DNA from: Candidatus Stahliibacteriota bacterium
Lineage (GTDB): Bacteria > Hydrothermota > UBA3072
Assembly: GCA_030668705.1 (NCBI GenBank)
Contig: DAOVFB010000002.1
Location: 1 to 45,376 of the forward strand
DNA length: 45,376 nucleotides
Direction of reading: 5' to 3'
Below, piece by piece: positions 25,941 through 35,462 of the stretch. Position 1 is the stretch's first letter, and each line of letters opens with the position of its first letter. The notes under the pieces were generated by a model. It was not told where the DNA came from and ran no database searches. It saw nothing but the letters and a program-made list of their open reading frames with translations. The position numbers and the translations under genes are program-made.

Positions 25941-27017
25941 CTATTGTACAACCGCTGTTTTTTTCTGTATCATTTGCTCTAACTCATTTGGGTCCCTGGA
26001 ATATGACATACCATCCTCTAACGATATCTTCCGTTCTACATACAACCTATAGAGTGACTGATTCATGGTCATCATGCCATATTTTCTCCCTGCCTGGATA
26101 TGGGAGTAGATTTGATGAATCTTCCCATCTCTTATCAAAGCCTTTATGGCAGGGGTTCCATATAATATCTCCAATGCGAGTTCTCTACCCCCAGAAATTT
26201 TAGGGATTAAACTTTGAGTTATAATCCCTAAGAGTACAAAGGATAATTGAGCGCGAACCTGAGCCTGCCGGGTGGATTCAAATACATCTACTATTCTTGA
26301 AATTGACTCAGCAGCTGAATTTGTATGAAGTGTAGCAAGTGTCAGGTGACCGGTTTCAGCGATATTCAATGCTGATTCCATAGTTTCCTGGTCACGCATC
26401 TCTCCTATCATAACCACATCAGGATCCTGTCTTAATATATATTTTAATGCAATCATAAATTTATCAGTATCAGAACCGATCTGTCTCTGATTTACAATTC
26501 CTCTCTTGTGTCGGAAAAGATATTCAATAGGATCTTCTACTGTTATAATATGGGATTTTCTCTCTCTACTTATTTTATCAATAATTGCAGCGAGTGTTGT
26601 TGATTTACCGCAACCGGTCGGACCGGTAACCAGAATTAATCCCTTTTTCGCATTAGCCATTTCAGCAACTACAGCAGGAACCCCTAATTGCTTAAAGGTA
26701 CGAATCTTAAAAGGTATTGTTCGTATAGCGGCAGCAATCTGACCCCTCTGGTAGAAGACATTTGCCCTGAAACGAGAGAGACCTGGAATCCCAAAACTTA
26801 AATCAAGCTCCTTATTCATCTCGAATTTCTTCTTCTGTTGATCATTTAGTACTGAATAAATGAGTCTTTTCAACAGATCCGGAGAAAGGGGGTCATAGTT
26901 AGTACGCTCCAATTCCCCATCCTTTCTATACATAGGTGGTGCTGCCACTGTAAGGTGAAGATCAGTTGCATCTCGTTTAACCATCTCTTCTAATAAATCT
27001 TTCATATTAAGTGCCAT
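25941..27017 (-). CDS. pilT: Type IV pilus twitching motility ATPase
   Basis: LILVTGPTGCGKSTTLAAIIDKI, HIITVEDPIEYLFRHKRGIVNQRQIG, IGEMRDQETMESALNIAETGHLTLATLHTNSA. Confidence 0.95.
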   Translation of the reverse strand: MALNMKDLLEEMVKRDATDLHLTVAAPPMYRKDGELERTNYDPLSPDLLKRLIYSVLNDQQKKKFEMNKELDLSFGIPGLSRFRANVFYQRGQIAAAIRTIPFKIRTFKQLGVPAVVAEMANAKKGLILVTGPTGCGKSTTLAAIIDKISRERKSHIITVEDPIEYLFRHKRGIVNQRQIGSDTDKFMIALKYILRQDPDVVMIGEMRDQETMESALNIAETGHLTLATLHTNSAAESISRIVDVFESTRQAQVRAQLSFVLLGIITQSLIPKISGGRELALEILYGTPAIKALIRDGKIHQIYSHIQAGRKYGMMTMNQSLYRLYVERKISLEDGMSYSRDPNELEQMIQKKTAVVQ

Positions 27018-27042
27018 AAAACCCCTCTAAATTTTAATTCTC

Positions 27043-28782
27043 TTATATTTCAACTGTTACCCTCATTACCTCTTCTGGAGTAGTTATTCCCTCCTTTAAT
27101 TTCAGCAATGCATCCCCCCGAAGAGTCCTCATACCTTCCTCTTCCGCCCTTTGTCTCAGTGCATCAGTTGTAGCTCCTTTTAGAATCATATTCCTTAATT
27201 CCATTGAAATAGGCATCACTTCCGTTACAGCAATTCTCCCTTTGTAACCACTAGAATTGCAGAGCTGACATCCATCTCCTGCCGTATATATTTCATTATT
27301 TCTTATTTCATCATCCGTAAGCCCTAATTGATTCAAAAGCTTGACTTTGTCAGTTTCACCCGTCTCTATTCTCCTCCTACATTTCGGACATACTTTTCTG
27401 AGAAGCCTTTGCGCTTGAACGAGATTCAGGGAGCTTGAAATAAGAAAAGGCTCTATCCCGATATCAATCAGCCTGTTTATTGAACTAGGGGCGTCATTGG
27501 TATGTAGAGTAGATAGAACTAGATGACCCGTTAGAGCAGCTCTTATCGCGATGGAAGCAGTGTCGATTTCCCTGATCTCTCCAACCAATATCACATTAGG
27601 AGATTGTCGGAGGAAGGCTCTAAGCGCTTCTGCAAAATTAAACCCTATCACGGGATTTACCTGCACCTGGTTTATACCCTTCAAATTATACTCAACAGGA
27701 TTTTCAACAGTCATCAGGTTAATCTCCGGAGAATTCAACCGAGCGAGTGCAGAATATAGTGTGGTTGATTTCCCACTTCCAGTAGGTCCAGTAACAAGAA
27801 TAAGACCATACGGCTTTTCTATTGCATTTAAAAATTTACGAAGTGCGTCAGGCTCAAAACCAAGGTCTTCCATATTTAACATAAGCGATGATGGATCCAG
27901 GATTCTCATTACCACCTTCTCTCCAAAAACAGTTGGTATAATACTGACTCGAAGGTCTATTGGTTTCCCGTCAACTCTTATTTTTATTCTTCCATCTTGA
28001 GTGAGCCGTCGTTCAGAAGCATCCATTGAACCTGTCATTATCTTCACTCTTGTGGATATTGCATTTTTCAATCGATAAGGTGGCTCTGAAACCAGCTGCA
28101 AGACTCCATCTATTCTAAACCGAACCCTGAGAACCTTCTCGTATGGTTCTATGTGTATATCTGATACACCCTTTTTTACTGCGCTAGAAATAAGGTAATT
28201 TACAAATTTGATTACAGGTTTCTCAGAAGCTTCCTTCCTCCAATCCTCTTCTTCCTCCTCCTCGTCCTCCTCCCCAACAAAGACATCCTCAATGCCCCCG
28301 GAGGTAAATTCAAATTCCTCCTCTTCCTCTTCCTTTTCCTCGACCCTGTCTACTTCTTTGGTAACAGGATAGTACTCTTCCAGTAATTGTTTCATCGTAT
28401 GGAAAGTTACTACAACTGGTTCAACTTCGAGATTTGTTTTAAATTCGACAGCATCTACTGCAACCAGATCACCAGGGTTTACCATCCCAAGAATCAGTTT
28501 CCTTCCCCTTTTGTTTATAGGAAATACCTGGTGTCTCTGTGCCATATCAGGAGGAATAAGCTTTGTCAGTTTACGATCGACATCTTCAAATCGAACATCA
28601 ATAGAAGGCACTTTGAATTTTTGACTTAAGGTTTTTGCAAGGTCCTGCTCAGAAATATAACCTTCCTCAATAAGGATAGCTCCCAGCTTCTTTGCTACTT
28701 TTTTTTGTTTATTCAGAGCACTTTCCAATTGTTCGCGAGTAATCTTTCCAGCAGATATAAGAATTGCGCCAAGTTTTTTCAT
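27043..28782 (-). CDS. pilB: Type IV pilus assembly ATPase PilB/GspE (paralog 2), MshEN N-domain and acidic linker
   Basis: LILVTGPTGSGKSTTLYSAL; CPKCRRR...CQLCNSSGYKGR; N-terminal KKLGAILISAGKIT...KKLGAILIEEGYIS. Confidence 0.93.
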   Translation of the reverse strand: MKKLGAILISAGKITREQLESALNKQKKVAKKLGAILIEEGYISEQDLAKTLSQKFKVPSIDVRFEDVDRKLTKLIPPDMAQRHQVFPINKRGRKLILGMVNPGDLVAVDAVEFKTNLEVEPVVVTFHTMKQLLEEYYPVTKEVDRVEEKEEEEEEFEFTSGGIEDVFVGEEDEEEEEEDWRKEASEKPVIKFVNYLISSAVKKGVSDIHIEPYEKVLRVRFRIDGVLQLVSEPPYRLKNAISTRVKIMTGSMDASERRLTQDGRIKIRVDGKPIDLRVSIIPTVFGEKVVMRILDPSSLMLNMEDLGFEPDALRKFLNAIEKPYGLILVTGPTGSGKSTTLYSALARLNSPEINLMTVENPVEYNLKGINQVQVNPVIGFNFAEALRAFLRQSPNVILVGEIREIDTASIAIRAALTGHLVLSTLHTNDAPSSINRLIDIGIEPFLISSSLNLVQAQRLLRKVCPKCRRRIETGETDKVKLLNQLGLTDDEIRNNEIYTAGDGCQLCNSSGYKGRIAVTEVMPISMELRNMILKGATTDALRQRAEEEGMRTLRGDALLKLKEGITTPEEVMRVTVEI

Positions 28783-28783
28783 T

Positions 28784-30478
28784 CTACCGCTCCATTGTCT
28801 CTCTGCTTATTTCATCAATAGTGGTCACACCTTCCAGCACTTTTTTTAATCCTTCTACCCTGAGGGTCTCCATTCCTTCTTTTACAGCCTGCTCTTCAAT
28901 ATCATCTGAAGTAGCTCCTTCTGTTATCATTTTCCTGATAATTGGAGACATTGCAAGTACCTCAAAAAGACCACTCCTGCCTTTATAGCCAGTTCCCTTG
29001 CAATAATTGCACCCTATTCCATGAAAAATCTCCTTGCCTCTAAATACTTCAGGCCGGAACCCCCTCTTTATTATTTCCTCATCTGATAACTTATGTGGAG
29101 CCTTGCAGCGGGGACAAACCTTTCTTACAAGTCTCTGAGATATTATAAGTTCAAGGGTCGAAGCCATGAGAAAGGGAGCAACACCCATATTTACAACACG
29201 AGTAATAGTAGCAGCAGCAGAATTTGTATGGACGGTTGAGAGAACAATATGTCCTGTTAAGGCAGCCCGTATTGAAATATCCGTTGTAGGCTTATCTCTG
29301 ATTTCTCCAACCATTATAACATCCGGGTCCTGCCTCAGGAAAGATTTCAGAGCAGAAGTAAATGTAAGCCCTATCTCTTCACGAACCTGTACCTGATTTA
29401 TACCAAAAAGCGTATACTCTACCGGATCCTCTGCGGTTGAAATGTTTACCGTAATTTTATTAATCTCTCTTAATATGGAATATAGAGTCGTTGTTTTTCC
29501 ACTGCCTGTCGGTCCGGTAAGCAGTATAATTCCATGAGGTTTTTGGATTGCTATCCTCGTATCCTGTAAGCCCTTTTCCGTAAAACCCAGTTTGGAAAGA
29601 TCAAACTCAATACTCTCTGAGTCCAAAATCCTGAGTGCAACTTTCTCTCCAAATATTGTAGGGACAGTGGATATCCTAAAATCAATCCTTCTCCCATCTA
29701 TCCGTGCCTCAAAACGACCATCTTGAGGCTGTCTTTTTTCCTGGATTTTTAGATTTGACATAACTTTTAATCTTGAAACTACTGCTTTGTGAAGCCTCCA
29801 GGGTGGTGGCGTATAATTACGAAGGACACCATCTATTCTAAGGCGAACTCGGACGTCTTTTTCGTAAGGCTCTACATGCAAATCACTCGCCCCTTCTACC
29901 ACTGCCTTCTTTAAAAGGTAATTAACGTACTCCACTACCGGGCCCGAATCTACCTGCGCTGCCAAATCTGAAACTGTTTCTTCCCCCTCTGCTTCGTCTA
30001 CAATTTCTAATGAATCATCGTCAAAGACGATATCACCAATTACCTCATCTTCAAGTGCCTTAGTCTCGTAGTGATCCTTTAAAACCTTCTCTATTGAAGT
30101 CTCAACAGCTACCATAGGTACTACAGTGCAGCCAGTTCTAAAGCGGATATCATCTTGAACCTGGACATCTGTGGGGTTAATCATAGCGAGATACAAAACA
30201 TTCCCTTCACGTTTCAAAGGAATTACACCATAGGCTCTTGCGATTTCGGGAGGAATCAAATTAAGAACTTCTTTATCCATGGGATACTCGGAAAGCATCA
30301 CCCCTTTTGCGTCCAAATGCTTTTCGAGAGCCTTGAGAAGTGTCCTTTCATTAACAAACCCCAGTGCCATAAGATTAGCGCCAAGTCGCCCTCCCGTCTC
30401 CCTTTGCCTTCTAAGAGCTAATTTTAACTGTTGTTCTGTAATAGAACGCTCTACTAATAATATTCTTCCAACTCTCAC
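28784..30478 (-). CDS. pilB: Type IV pilus assembly ATPase PilB/GspE (paralog 1), MshEN N-domain
   Basis: IILLTGPTGSGKTTTLYSIL; CPRCKAP...CNYCKGTGYKGR; N-terminal MRVGRILLVERSIT...GRLGANLMALGFVN; GTG start. Confidence 0.93.
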   Translation of the reverse strand: MRVGRILLVERSITEQQLKLALRRQRETGGRLGANLMALGFVNERTLLKALEKHLDAKGVMLSEYPMDKEVLNLIPPEIARAYGVIPLKREGNVLYLAMINPTDVQVQDDIRFRTGCTVVPMVAVETSIEKVLKDHYETKALEDEVIGDIVFDDDSLEIVDEAEGEETVSDLAAQVDSGPVVEYVNYLLKKAVVEGASDLHVEPYEKDVRVRLRIDGVLRNYTPPPWRLHKAVVSRLKVMSNLKIQEKRQPQDGRFEARIDGRRIDFRISTVPTIFGEKVALRILDSESIEFDLSKLGFTEKGLQDTRIAIQKPHGIILLTGPTGSGKTTTLYSILREINKITVNISTAEDPVEYTLFGINQVQVREEIGLTFTSALKSFLRQDPDVIMVGEIRDKPTTDISIRAALTGHIVLSTVHTNSAAATITRVVNMGVAPFLMASTLELIISQRLVRKVCPRCKAPHKLSDEEIIKRGFRPEVFRGKEIFHGIGCNYCKGTGYKGRSGLFEVLAMSPIIRKMITEGATSDDIEEQAVKEGMETLRVEGLKKVLEGVTTIDEISRETMER

Positions 30479-30484
30479 ACTATG

Positions 30485-30513
30485 AATATAAAAGTATTGA
30501 GTATAAATGTCAA
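30485..30513 (-). promoter_or_regulatory. Promoter of the pilus operon: TTGACA-N17-TATATT, 6 nt before GTG start
   Basis: Reverse complement TTGACAtttatactcaatacttTTATATTcatagtGTG (-10 TATATT at 30485-30490, -35 at 30508-30513). Confidence 0.75.
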
Positions 30514-30527
30514 GTATTAAAAATGGG

Positions 30528-30555
30528 TTGACAAATCAAGATATCTCAATATTAT
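30528..30555 (+). promoter_or_regulatory. Promoter of MBL hydrolase: TTGACA-N16-TATTAT, 10 nt before ATG
   Basis: TTGACA 30528-30533, TATTAT 30550-30555, ATG 30566; no SD. Confidence 0.7.
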
Positions 30556-30565
30556 GAATTGAATT

Positions 30566-31396
30566 ATGAAGGTTAAATTCTGGGGTACTCGAGGATCAAT
30601 ACCATCACCGGGAAAAGATACTGTTAAATACGGCGGTAATACTACCTGCATGGAGATAGCCCTTAAGAATAACAGAGAAATCATAATAGATGCAGGAACC
30701 GGTATAAGACTGTTAGGCAAAGAGATAACCTCCAAAGGTATTAAGCATCTTGATCTCTTTCTCACCCACTCACATTGGGACCACATACAGGGATTCCCAT
30801 TTTTTACGCCTATTTTCAGTAAGGACTTCTCGTTGAATATCTATGGAGTTTCTCCAACCTTTGAGAGATTGCTGGATATACTAAAGGGACAAATGGAAAC
30901 TATTTACTTTCCGGTTCAATTTAAACATCTTGCAGCAGAAATAAGGTTTAAAAAAATTGGCAACTCCGGAATTTTGATAGACAACGCAAAAGTTAATTCA
31001 ATAAGGACAAATCATCCACTTGAAACTCATGCTTTCAAGTTTGAAGAAAATGGGAAGTCCTTCGTTTTTATGTCAGATAATGAATTGGATCATCCCGATA
31101 TTGCTAAGGTTCCTTACAAGAAGCACTTAGACTTTGTAAAAGGTGCAGATATTCTCGTTCATGATGCTCAATATAGAAAGGGAGAAATGAGCAAATGCAA
31201 AGGATATGGGCATTCTTCCTGGCAGAAAGCAGTATCTTTTGCAAAGCAGGCAAAGGTAAAGAAGCTCTACCTGACACATCATGACCCTTACAGGCCGGAT
31301 TCGGAAATAGATGAAATAGTTGGCAAAGCGAATAAAATCTCCGGAGATGGATTAACAGTTATGGGAGCTATCGAAGGTGAAAGTTTCGAAGTATAA
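30566..31396 (+). CDS. Metallo-beta-lactamase-fold hydrolase
   Basis: MKVKFWGTRGSIPSPGKDTVKYGGNTTC; LTHSHWDHIQGFPFF; LVHDAQYRKGE; GHSSWQKAV; LTHHDP. Confidence 0.9.
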   Translation: MKVKFWGTRGSIPSPGKDTVKYGGNTTCMEIALKNNREIIIDAGTGIRLLGKEITSKGIKHLDLFLTHSHWDHIQGFPFFTPIFSKDFSLNIYGVSPTFERLLDILKGQMETIYFPVQFKHLAAEIRFKKIGNSGILIDNAKVNSIRTNHPLETHAFKFEENGKSFVFMSDNELDHPDIAKVPYKKHLDFVKGADILVHDAQYRKGEMSKCKGYGHSSWQKAVSFAKQAKVKKLYLTHHDPYRPDSEIDEIVGKANKISGDGLTVMGAIEGESFEV

Positions 31397-31527
31397 ACCG
31401 AATTGATACTGGAGTGGCATAGCTAGCTTAAAGATTTTAGTTAAACTCTTTAAGTTCCCAGGAATGATAACACCTTGACAAAACCCATATTTATATCATA
31501 TTTTCCACAAAAAAGATGGAGGAAGAG

Positions 31528-34005
31528 TTGATAAAACAAAAATATATTTTTCTATCCTTAATTGTTACGCTCCTTATCTCTGCAACAAATTTATTTGCAC
31601 AGACAATAGACAAAAGTCTAATAGAAGAACTTCGGCGAGGCCGTGAAGTTATCTCCAAGGAAGAGCCGAAGGAAACAGAAATGCCTTTGCCAGAGGCGGA
31701 AATATTTAGGGCCGAATCCCTCTCAACAATCGAGGAAATGTTTAAGAATCGATATTTCATAACCAATGACAGACTTAAACTTGTATCTCTAAGGGACTCA
31801 CTTAAGGGTTTATTTAAAGCAGAATCGCTTAAGATCGCAATAAGAGGCGAATATCGTCTTTCAGACACTCTCTATTTCCAACTCTTAATAGAATTACCTA
31901 AAGTAGAAGAAAAACTTGATTCAACAATTGTGACACTCAGACAATTTGGGTACAACATGTTTCAAGTGGCCCTTCCCGTAATACCATCTTTCACTCCTGT
32001 AGCAGAAGACTATATACTTGGACCTGGGGATGAGATTACAATTGAGGTCTCCGGGCAGATGAATGAATCATGGGACAAGATAATTGACCGTGATGGAAAG
32101 ATAGTGATACCAAAGGTAGGACAGATTAATATCTGGGGAAAAACCTATAAAGAAGCAAAGGAAACCATAGAAAGAGCACTCAAGAAAGAATTCACAAATA
32201 TTGAAGTCAGTGTTGTGCTGGGGGAACTAAGGAGTGTTAACATATTCATATTAGGCGAAGTAAGAAGGCCCGGTTTATATAATATCAGTGCTCTTTCAAA
32301 CCCACTCTCCGCTCTCTTCAAAGCGGGCGGACCGAAGAAGTCCGGGAGTTTAAGACGCATAAAATATATCTCAAATAAAGGGTATACCAGCACTTCCGAT
32401 TTGTATGATATCCTGATCGAAGGGAAAAGATTGGCGAATATACAGTTGGAAACAGGGGATATCATCTATGTTCCTCCTATCGGAGGAATTGTCGGTGTAA
32501 CAGGAGCAGTAACAAGGCCAGGCATTTTCGAATTAAATAAGTCAGCCGATCTATCGGATATATTCCTGATGAGTGGAGGAATGCTCCCTATCGGGGGAAC
32601 TTTTAGAATTCAATTAGAGCGTGTTTCTTATGGTGAAAAGAAAGTAATTGAAGATTTCAGGTTCCAGTCTAGGGAAGAATTCAGAAAAAAAGCACATGAA
32701 ATAAAAATAAAGAACGGTGACCTTATTGAAACATTTGAAGTTCCACCAATTAGGCGCAATTATATCACAATTTCTGGAAATGTTGAGAGAAGTGGTACCT
32801 ATGGTTTGAATGAAGGAATGACTATCCTGGATCTCATTAGAGAAGCCGGTGGGTTTAAAAAAGGAACCTATTTAGAGAGAGCAGAACTCCTCCGTTTTCG
32901 TGGAGTAAGGAATCCCGAAATTATAGAGATAAATCTAAATAAAATAATGGATGAAAACTCCAGAGAAAATATCGAATTGAAAGAATGGGACAATCTGAGA
33001 GTTTATTCTATTGACGAGATACAGGAAAAATTCACTGTAAGCATAAGTGGTGCAGTAAGGCATCCCGGGGTATACCCGTTAAGTCCGGATATGTCAGTAG
33101 ACGATTTACTTTTCAAGGGCATTCTTACGCGAACTGCTACAGAAAAAGCGGAACTTTTCAGCATAGACCCTGATTATGGTGTTTCAATAAGAACTATTGA
33201 ACTCACCGATAGTGCAGCTCTCAATATAGTGCTCAAGCCCAACGACCATATTCTGGTGAAGATGAAACCAGCCTATCGTGAAGTTGGATATGTTTCCCTT
33301 ATTGGCGAATTTACTTATCCAGGTACCTACCCGATAAAAGAGGGTGATTTAATAAAGGATGTCATAGAAAGGGCAGGAGGATTTACAAAAGACGCTTACC
33401 TTGGGGGAGCAAGATTTTCGAGAAAATCAGTAGCTGAACTTCAGCATAAGGCTATTAAGAATTTAATCAGGGAAACCAGACTGAGGCTCCTTGCGGAGCA
33501 AAGAACAACTATGGAAGCCGGTCTTTCACCTGAAGAAGTAGCCAACCGCAGGCAGTACCTCGCAAACCAACAAGCAGAGCTTACCCAATTAAGCAGGATG
33601 GAAACTCCCGGGAGAGTGGTAATAGACCTTAATGACCCTGAGCAGTTAAATATGCCTCTTGAAGATGGAGATATTCTCAATATTCCGAAATTACCCAAGA
33701 CCGTTCAGGTTGTGGGTCAGGTATACAATCCTACAGGAATCACGTACGAAGAAGGTCTGTCACTCAAGGATTATTTAAGTATGTCAGGTGGACCAAAGCC
33801 AACAGCGGATAAGAAAAGAATCTATGTTAGAAGAGCGTCAGGTAAAGTTGTTAGGAATCCCGATGAAATTAAACCAGGTGATACAATCATAGTCCCCGAA
33901 AAAGTGGAGGTTGGCAAATCCTTCTGGGAGATTGCAGGAACTTTCGCAACTCTTATTTACCAGATAGGACTTGGTGTTGCGGCATTCAGTGTGTTTGTAA
34001 AATAA
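31528..34005 (+). CDS. Polysaccharide export-type protein with multiple tandem SLBB domains
   Basis: YILGPGDEITIEVSGQ...IVIPKVGQINIWGKT (Poly_export) followed by about six SLBB-like repeats; C-terminal TM. Start revised to TTG (MIKQKYIFLSLIVTLLISATNLFAQ) with SD ggagga; the ORF track starts at 31516. Confidence 0.88.
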   Translation: MIKQKYIFLSLIVTLLISATNLFAQTIDKSLIEELRRGREVISKEEPKETEMPLPEAEIFRAESLSTIEEMFKNRYFITNDRLKLVSLRDSLKGLFKAESLKIAIRGEYRLSDTLYFQLLIELPKVEEKLDSTIVTLRQFGYNMFQVALPVIPSFTPVAEDYILGPGDEITIEVSGQMNESWDKIIDRDGKIVIPKVGQINIWGKTYKEAKETIERALKKEFTNIEVSVVLGELRSVNIFILGEVRRPGLYNISALSNPLSALFKAGGPKKSGSLRRIKYISNKGYTSTSDLYDILIEGKRLANIQLETGDIIYVPPIGGIVGVTGAVTRPGIFELNKSADLSDIFLMSGGMLPIGGTFRIQLERVSYGEKKVIEDFRFQSREEFRKKAHEIKIKNGDLIETFEVPPIRRNYITISGNVERSGTYGLNEGMTILDLIREAGGFKKGTYLERAELLRFRGVRNPEIIEINLNKIMDENSRENIELKEWDNLRVYSIDEIQEKFTVSISGAVRHPGVYPLSPDMSVDDLLFKGILTRTATEKAELFSIDPDYGVSIRTIELTDSAALNIVLKPNDHILVKMKPAYREVGYVSLIGEFTYPGTYPIKEGDLIKDVIERAGGFTKDAYLGGARFSRKSVAELQHKAIKNLIRETRLRLLAEQRTTMEAGLSPEEVANRRQYLANQQAELTQLSRMETPGRVVIDLNDPEQLNMPLEDGDILNIPKLPKTVQVVGQVYNPTGITYEEGLSLKDYLSMSGGPKPTADKKRIYVRRASGKVVRNPDEIKPGDTIIVPEKVEVGKSFWEIAGTFATLIYQIGLGVAAFSVFVK

Positions 34006-34074
34006 TACACCATAAAGAGAACTAAATCCTTCTCTCTTGACTAATAGAATAAACCCTGTAATATTAGACTGAAT

Positions 34075-34683
34075 ATGAGCCTTAAAAACAAGATAAAGAG
34101 ACACTTTATAACCGGTCTGGTAGCAATACTTCCTCTTGCACTCACAGTTGGAGTCGTATGGTTTTTAATTCAAAGAATCGGCGGCTTTCTGGGGAATTAC
34201 TTTACCCGAATACCAACGTTTGCCAATATTTCAAGACCATTGAGTTCTTTCCTTGGTTTTGTAGCTGTGATAATAGGGGTATATCTGATAGGTCTTGTTA
34301 CCTCGGGGTTTCTTGGCAGATGGTTTGTAAAGCAGATGGATAACATGATGACAAAGGTACCATTCATAAAAGTTCTATACAATGCATCCCGACGACTGGC
34401 TAATACCATTTTTCTGGATCGCTCTGCCTTTAGTAAAGTAGTACTCATTCAGTACCCATGGGAAAATACATACACACTTGCATTCCTCACCAACAAAGAT
34501 AAATGGACAATTAGTAATAAGGAATATTACAATATCTTCCTTCCAACAAGTCCCAATCCCACTTCCGGTTACTATCTTTTATATCCAGTATCTGATGTTC
34601 TTCTAACGGACATATCTATCCAGGAAGGTTTTAAGATTATAGCCTCAGGGGGTATTATAATCCCCGATGAAAGAAGGTTTTAA
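34075..34683 (+). CDS. DUF502 family membrane protein
   Basis: FITGLVAILPLALTVGVVWFLIQRIGG...GLVTSGFLGRWFVKQMDNMMTKVPFIKVLYNASRRL; TSPNPTSGYYLLYP. Confidence 0.88.
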   Translation: MSLKNKIKRHFITGLVAILPLALTVGVVWFLIQRIGGFLGNYFTRIPTFANISRPLSSFLGFVAVIIGVYLIGLVTSGFLGRWFVKQMDNMMTKVPFIKVLYNASRRLANTIFLDRSAFSKVVLIQYPWENTYTLAFLTNKDKWTISNKEYYNIFLPTSPNPTSGYYLLYPVSDVLLTDISIQEGFKIIASGGIIIPDERRF

Positions 34684-35462
34684 TGCTGAAGTGGTTCAGA
34701 AAGTCGCAAATTAAAACAGAAAAAAAACTAAAAGAATTAATTGCTGAAGTCGAAGATGAAGGAGTGATAACAGAAGACGAAGAAGAACTGCTTACCGCTA
34801 TATTCGAACTTGATAGGACAGTTGCGGAAGACGTTATGGTCCCCCGTACGGATATGCAGTGTATTTCTATCGACTCGTCAATGGATGATCTTATCAAGCA
34901 CTTCAGGGAAAAAAGACATACCAAGATACCGGTATTTGAGGGGTCTGTAGACAATATAGTTGGCATGATATATATGACAGAGGTTCTCCGTCTATGGGGA
35001 GGTGAAATGAAGTTCTATGCTGGAGACATCATGCGATTACCATACTTTATACCTTATACCAAAAATGTTCTTTCGACTCTTAGAGAATTCCAGAAGAAGC
35101 ATATCTCCATAGCAATCGTTATGGACGAATTTGGTGGTGTAGCAGGGCTTCTCACCACAGAAGACCTCATCGAGGAAATAGTCGGGGAACTTCAGGATGA
35201 ACTGGATAAAGAAAAAACAACTTATGAGAAATTAGAGGACGGCTCCCTGGTCTTGCCAGGGGTCTTTGAACTCGACCGTCTGGAAGAAATCCTGGATGTT
35301 AAGTACGATGTCGAAGACATACGCACAATTGGCGGACTTCTCATCGATAAGCTGGAACATGTGCCCCATGAAGGTGAAGAAGTTAAGATTTCTGGAACTC
35401 TTATCACAATACTTAAAGCTTCCAAACAACGTATCAGTAGAGTCAAAGTGAAAAAACTATGA
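34683..35462 (+). CDS. CorC/HlyC-type CBS-pair protein with CorC_HlyC C-terminal domain
   Basis: RTVAEDVMVPRTDMQCISID...HTKIPVFEGSVDNIVGMIY...AIVMDEFGGVAGLLTTEDLIEEIVGEL. Confidence 0.88.
   Translation: MLKWFRKSQIKTEKKLKELIAEVEDEGVITEDEEELLTAIFELDRTVAEDVMVPRTDMQCISIDSSMDDLIKHFREKRHTKIPVFEGSVDNIVGMIYMTEVLRLWGGEMKFYAGDIMRLPYFIPYTKNVLSTLREFQKKHISIAIVMDEFGGVAGLLTTEDLIEEIVGELQDELDKEKTTYEKLEDGSLVLPGVFELDRLEEILDVKYDVEDIRTIGGLLIDKLEHVPHEGEEVKISGTLITILKASKQRISRVKVKKL

Noticed and set aside
34145-34448. Overlapping short ORFs inside DUF502 and other genes (track ORFs antisense or out of frame)
   Set aside because: Nested within well-supported CDSs, no homologous motifs and no SD; typical spurious ORFs of a low-GC genome.
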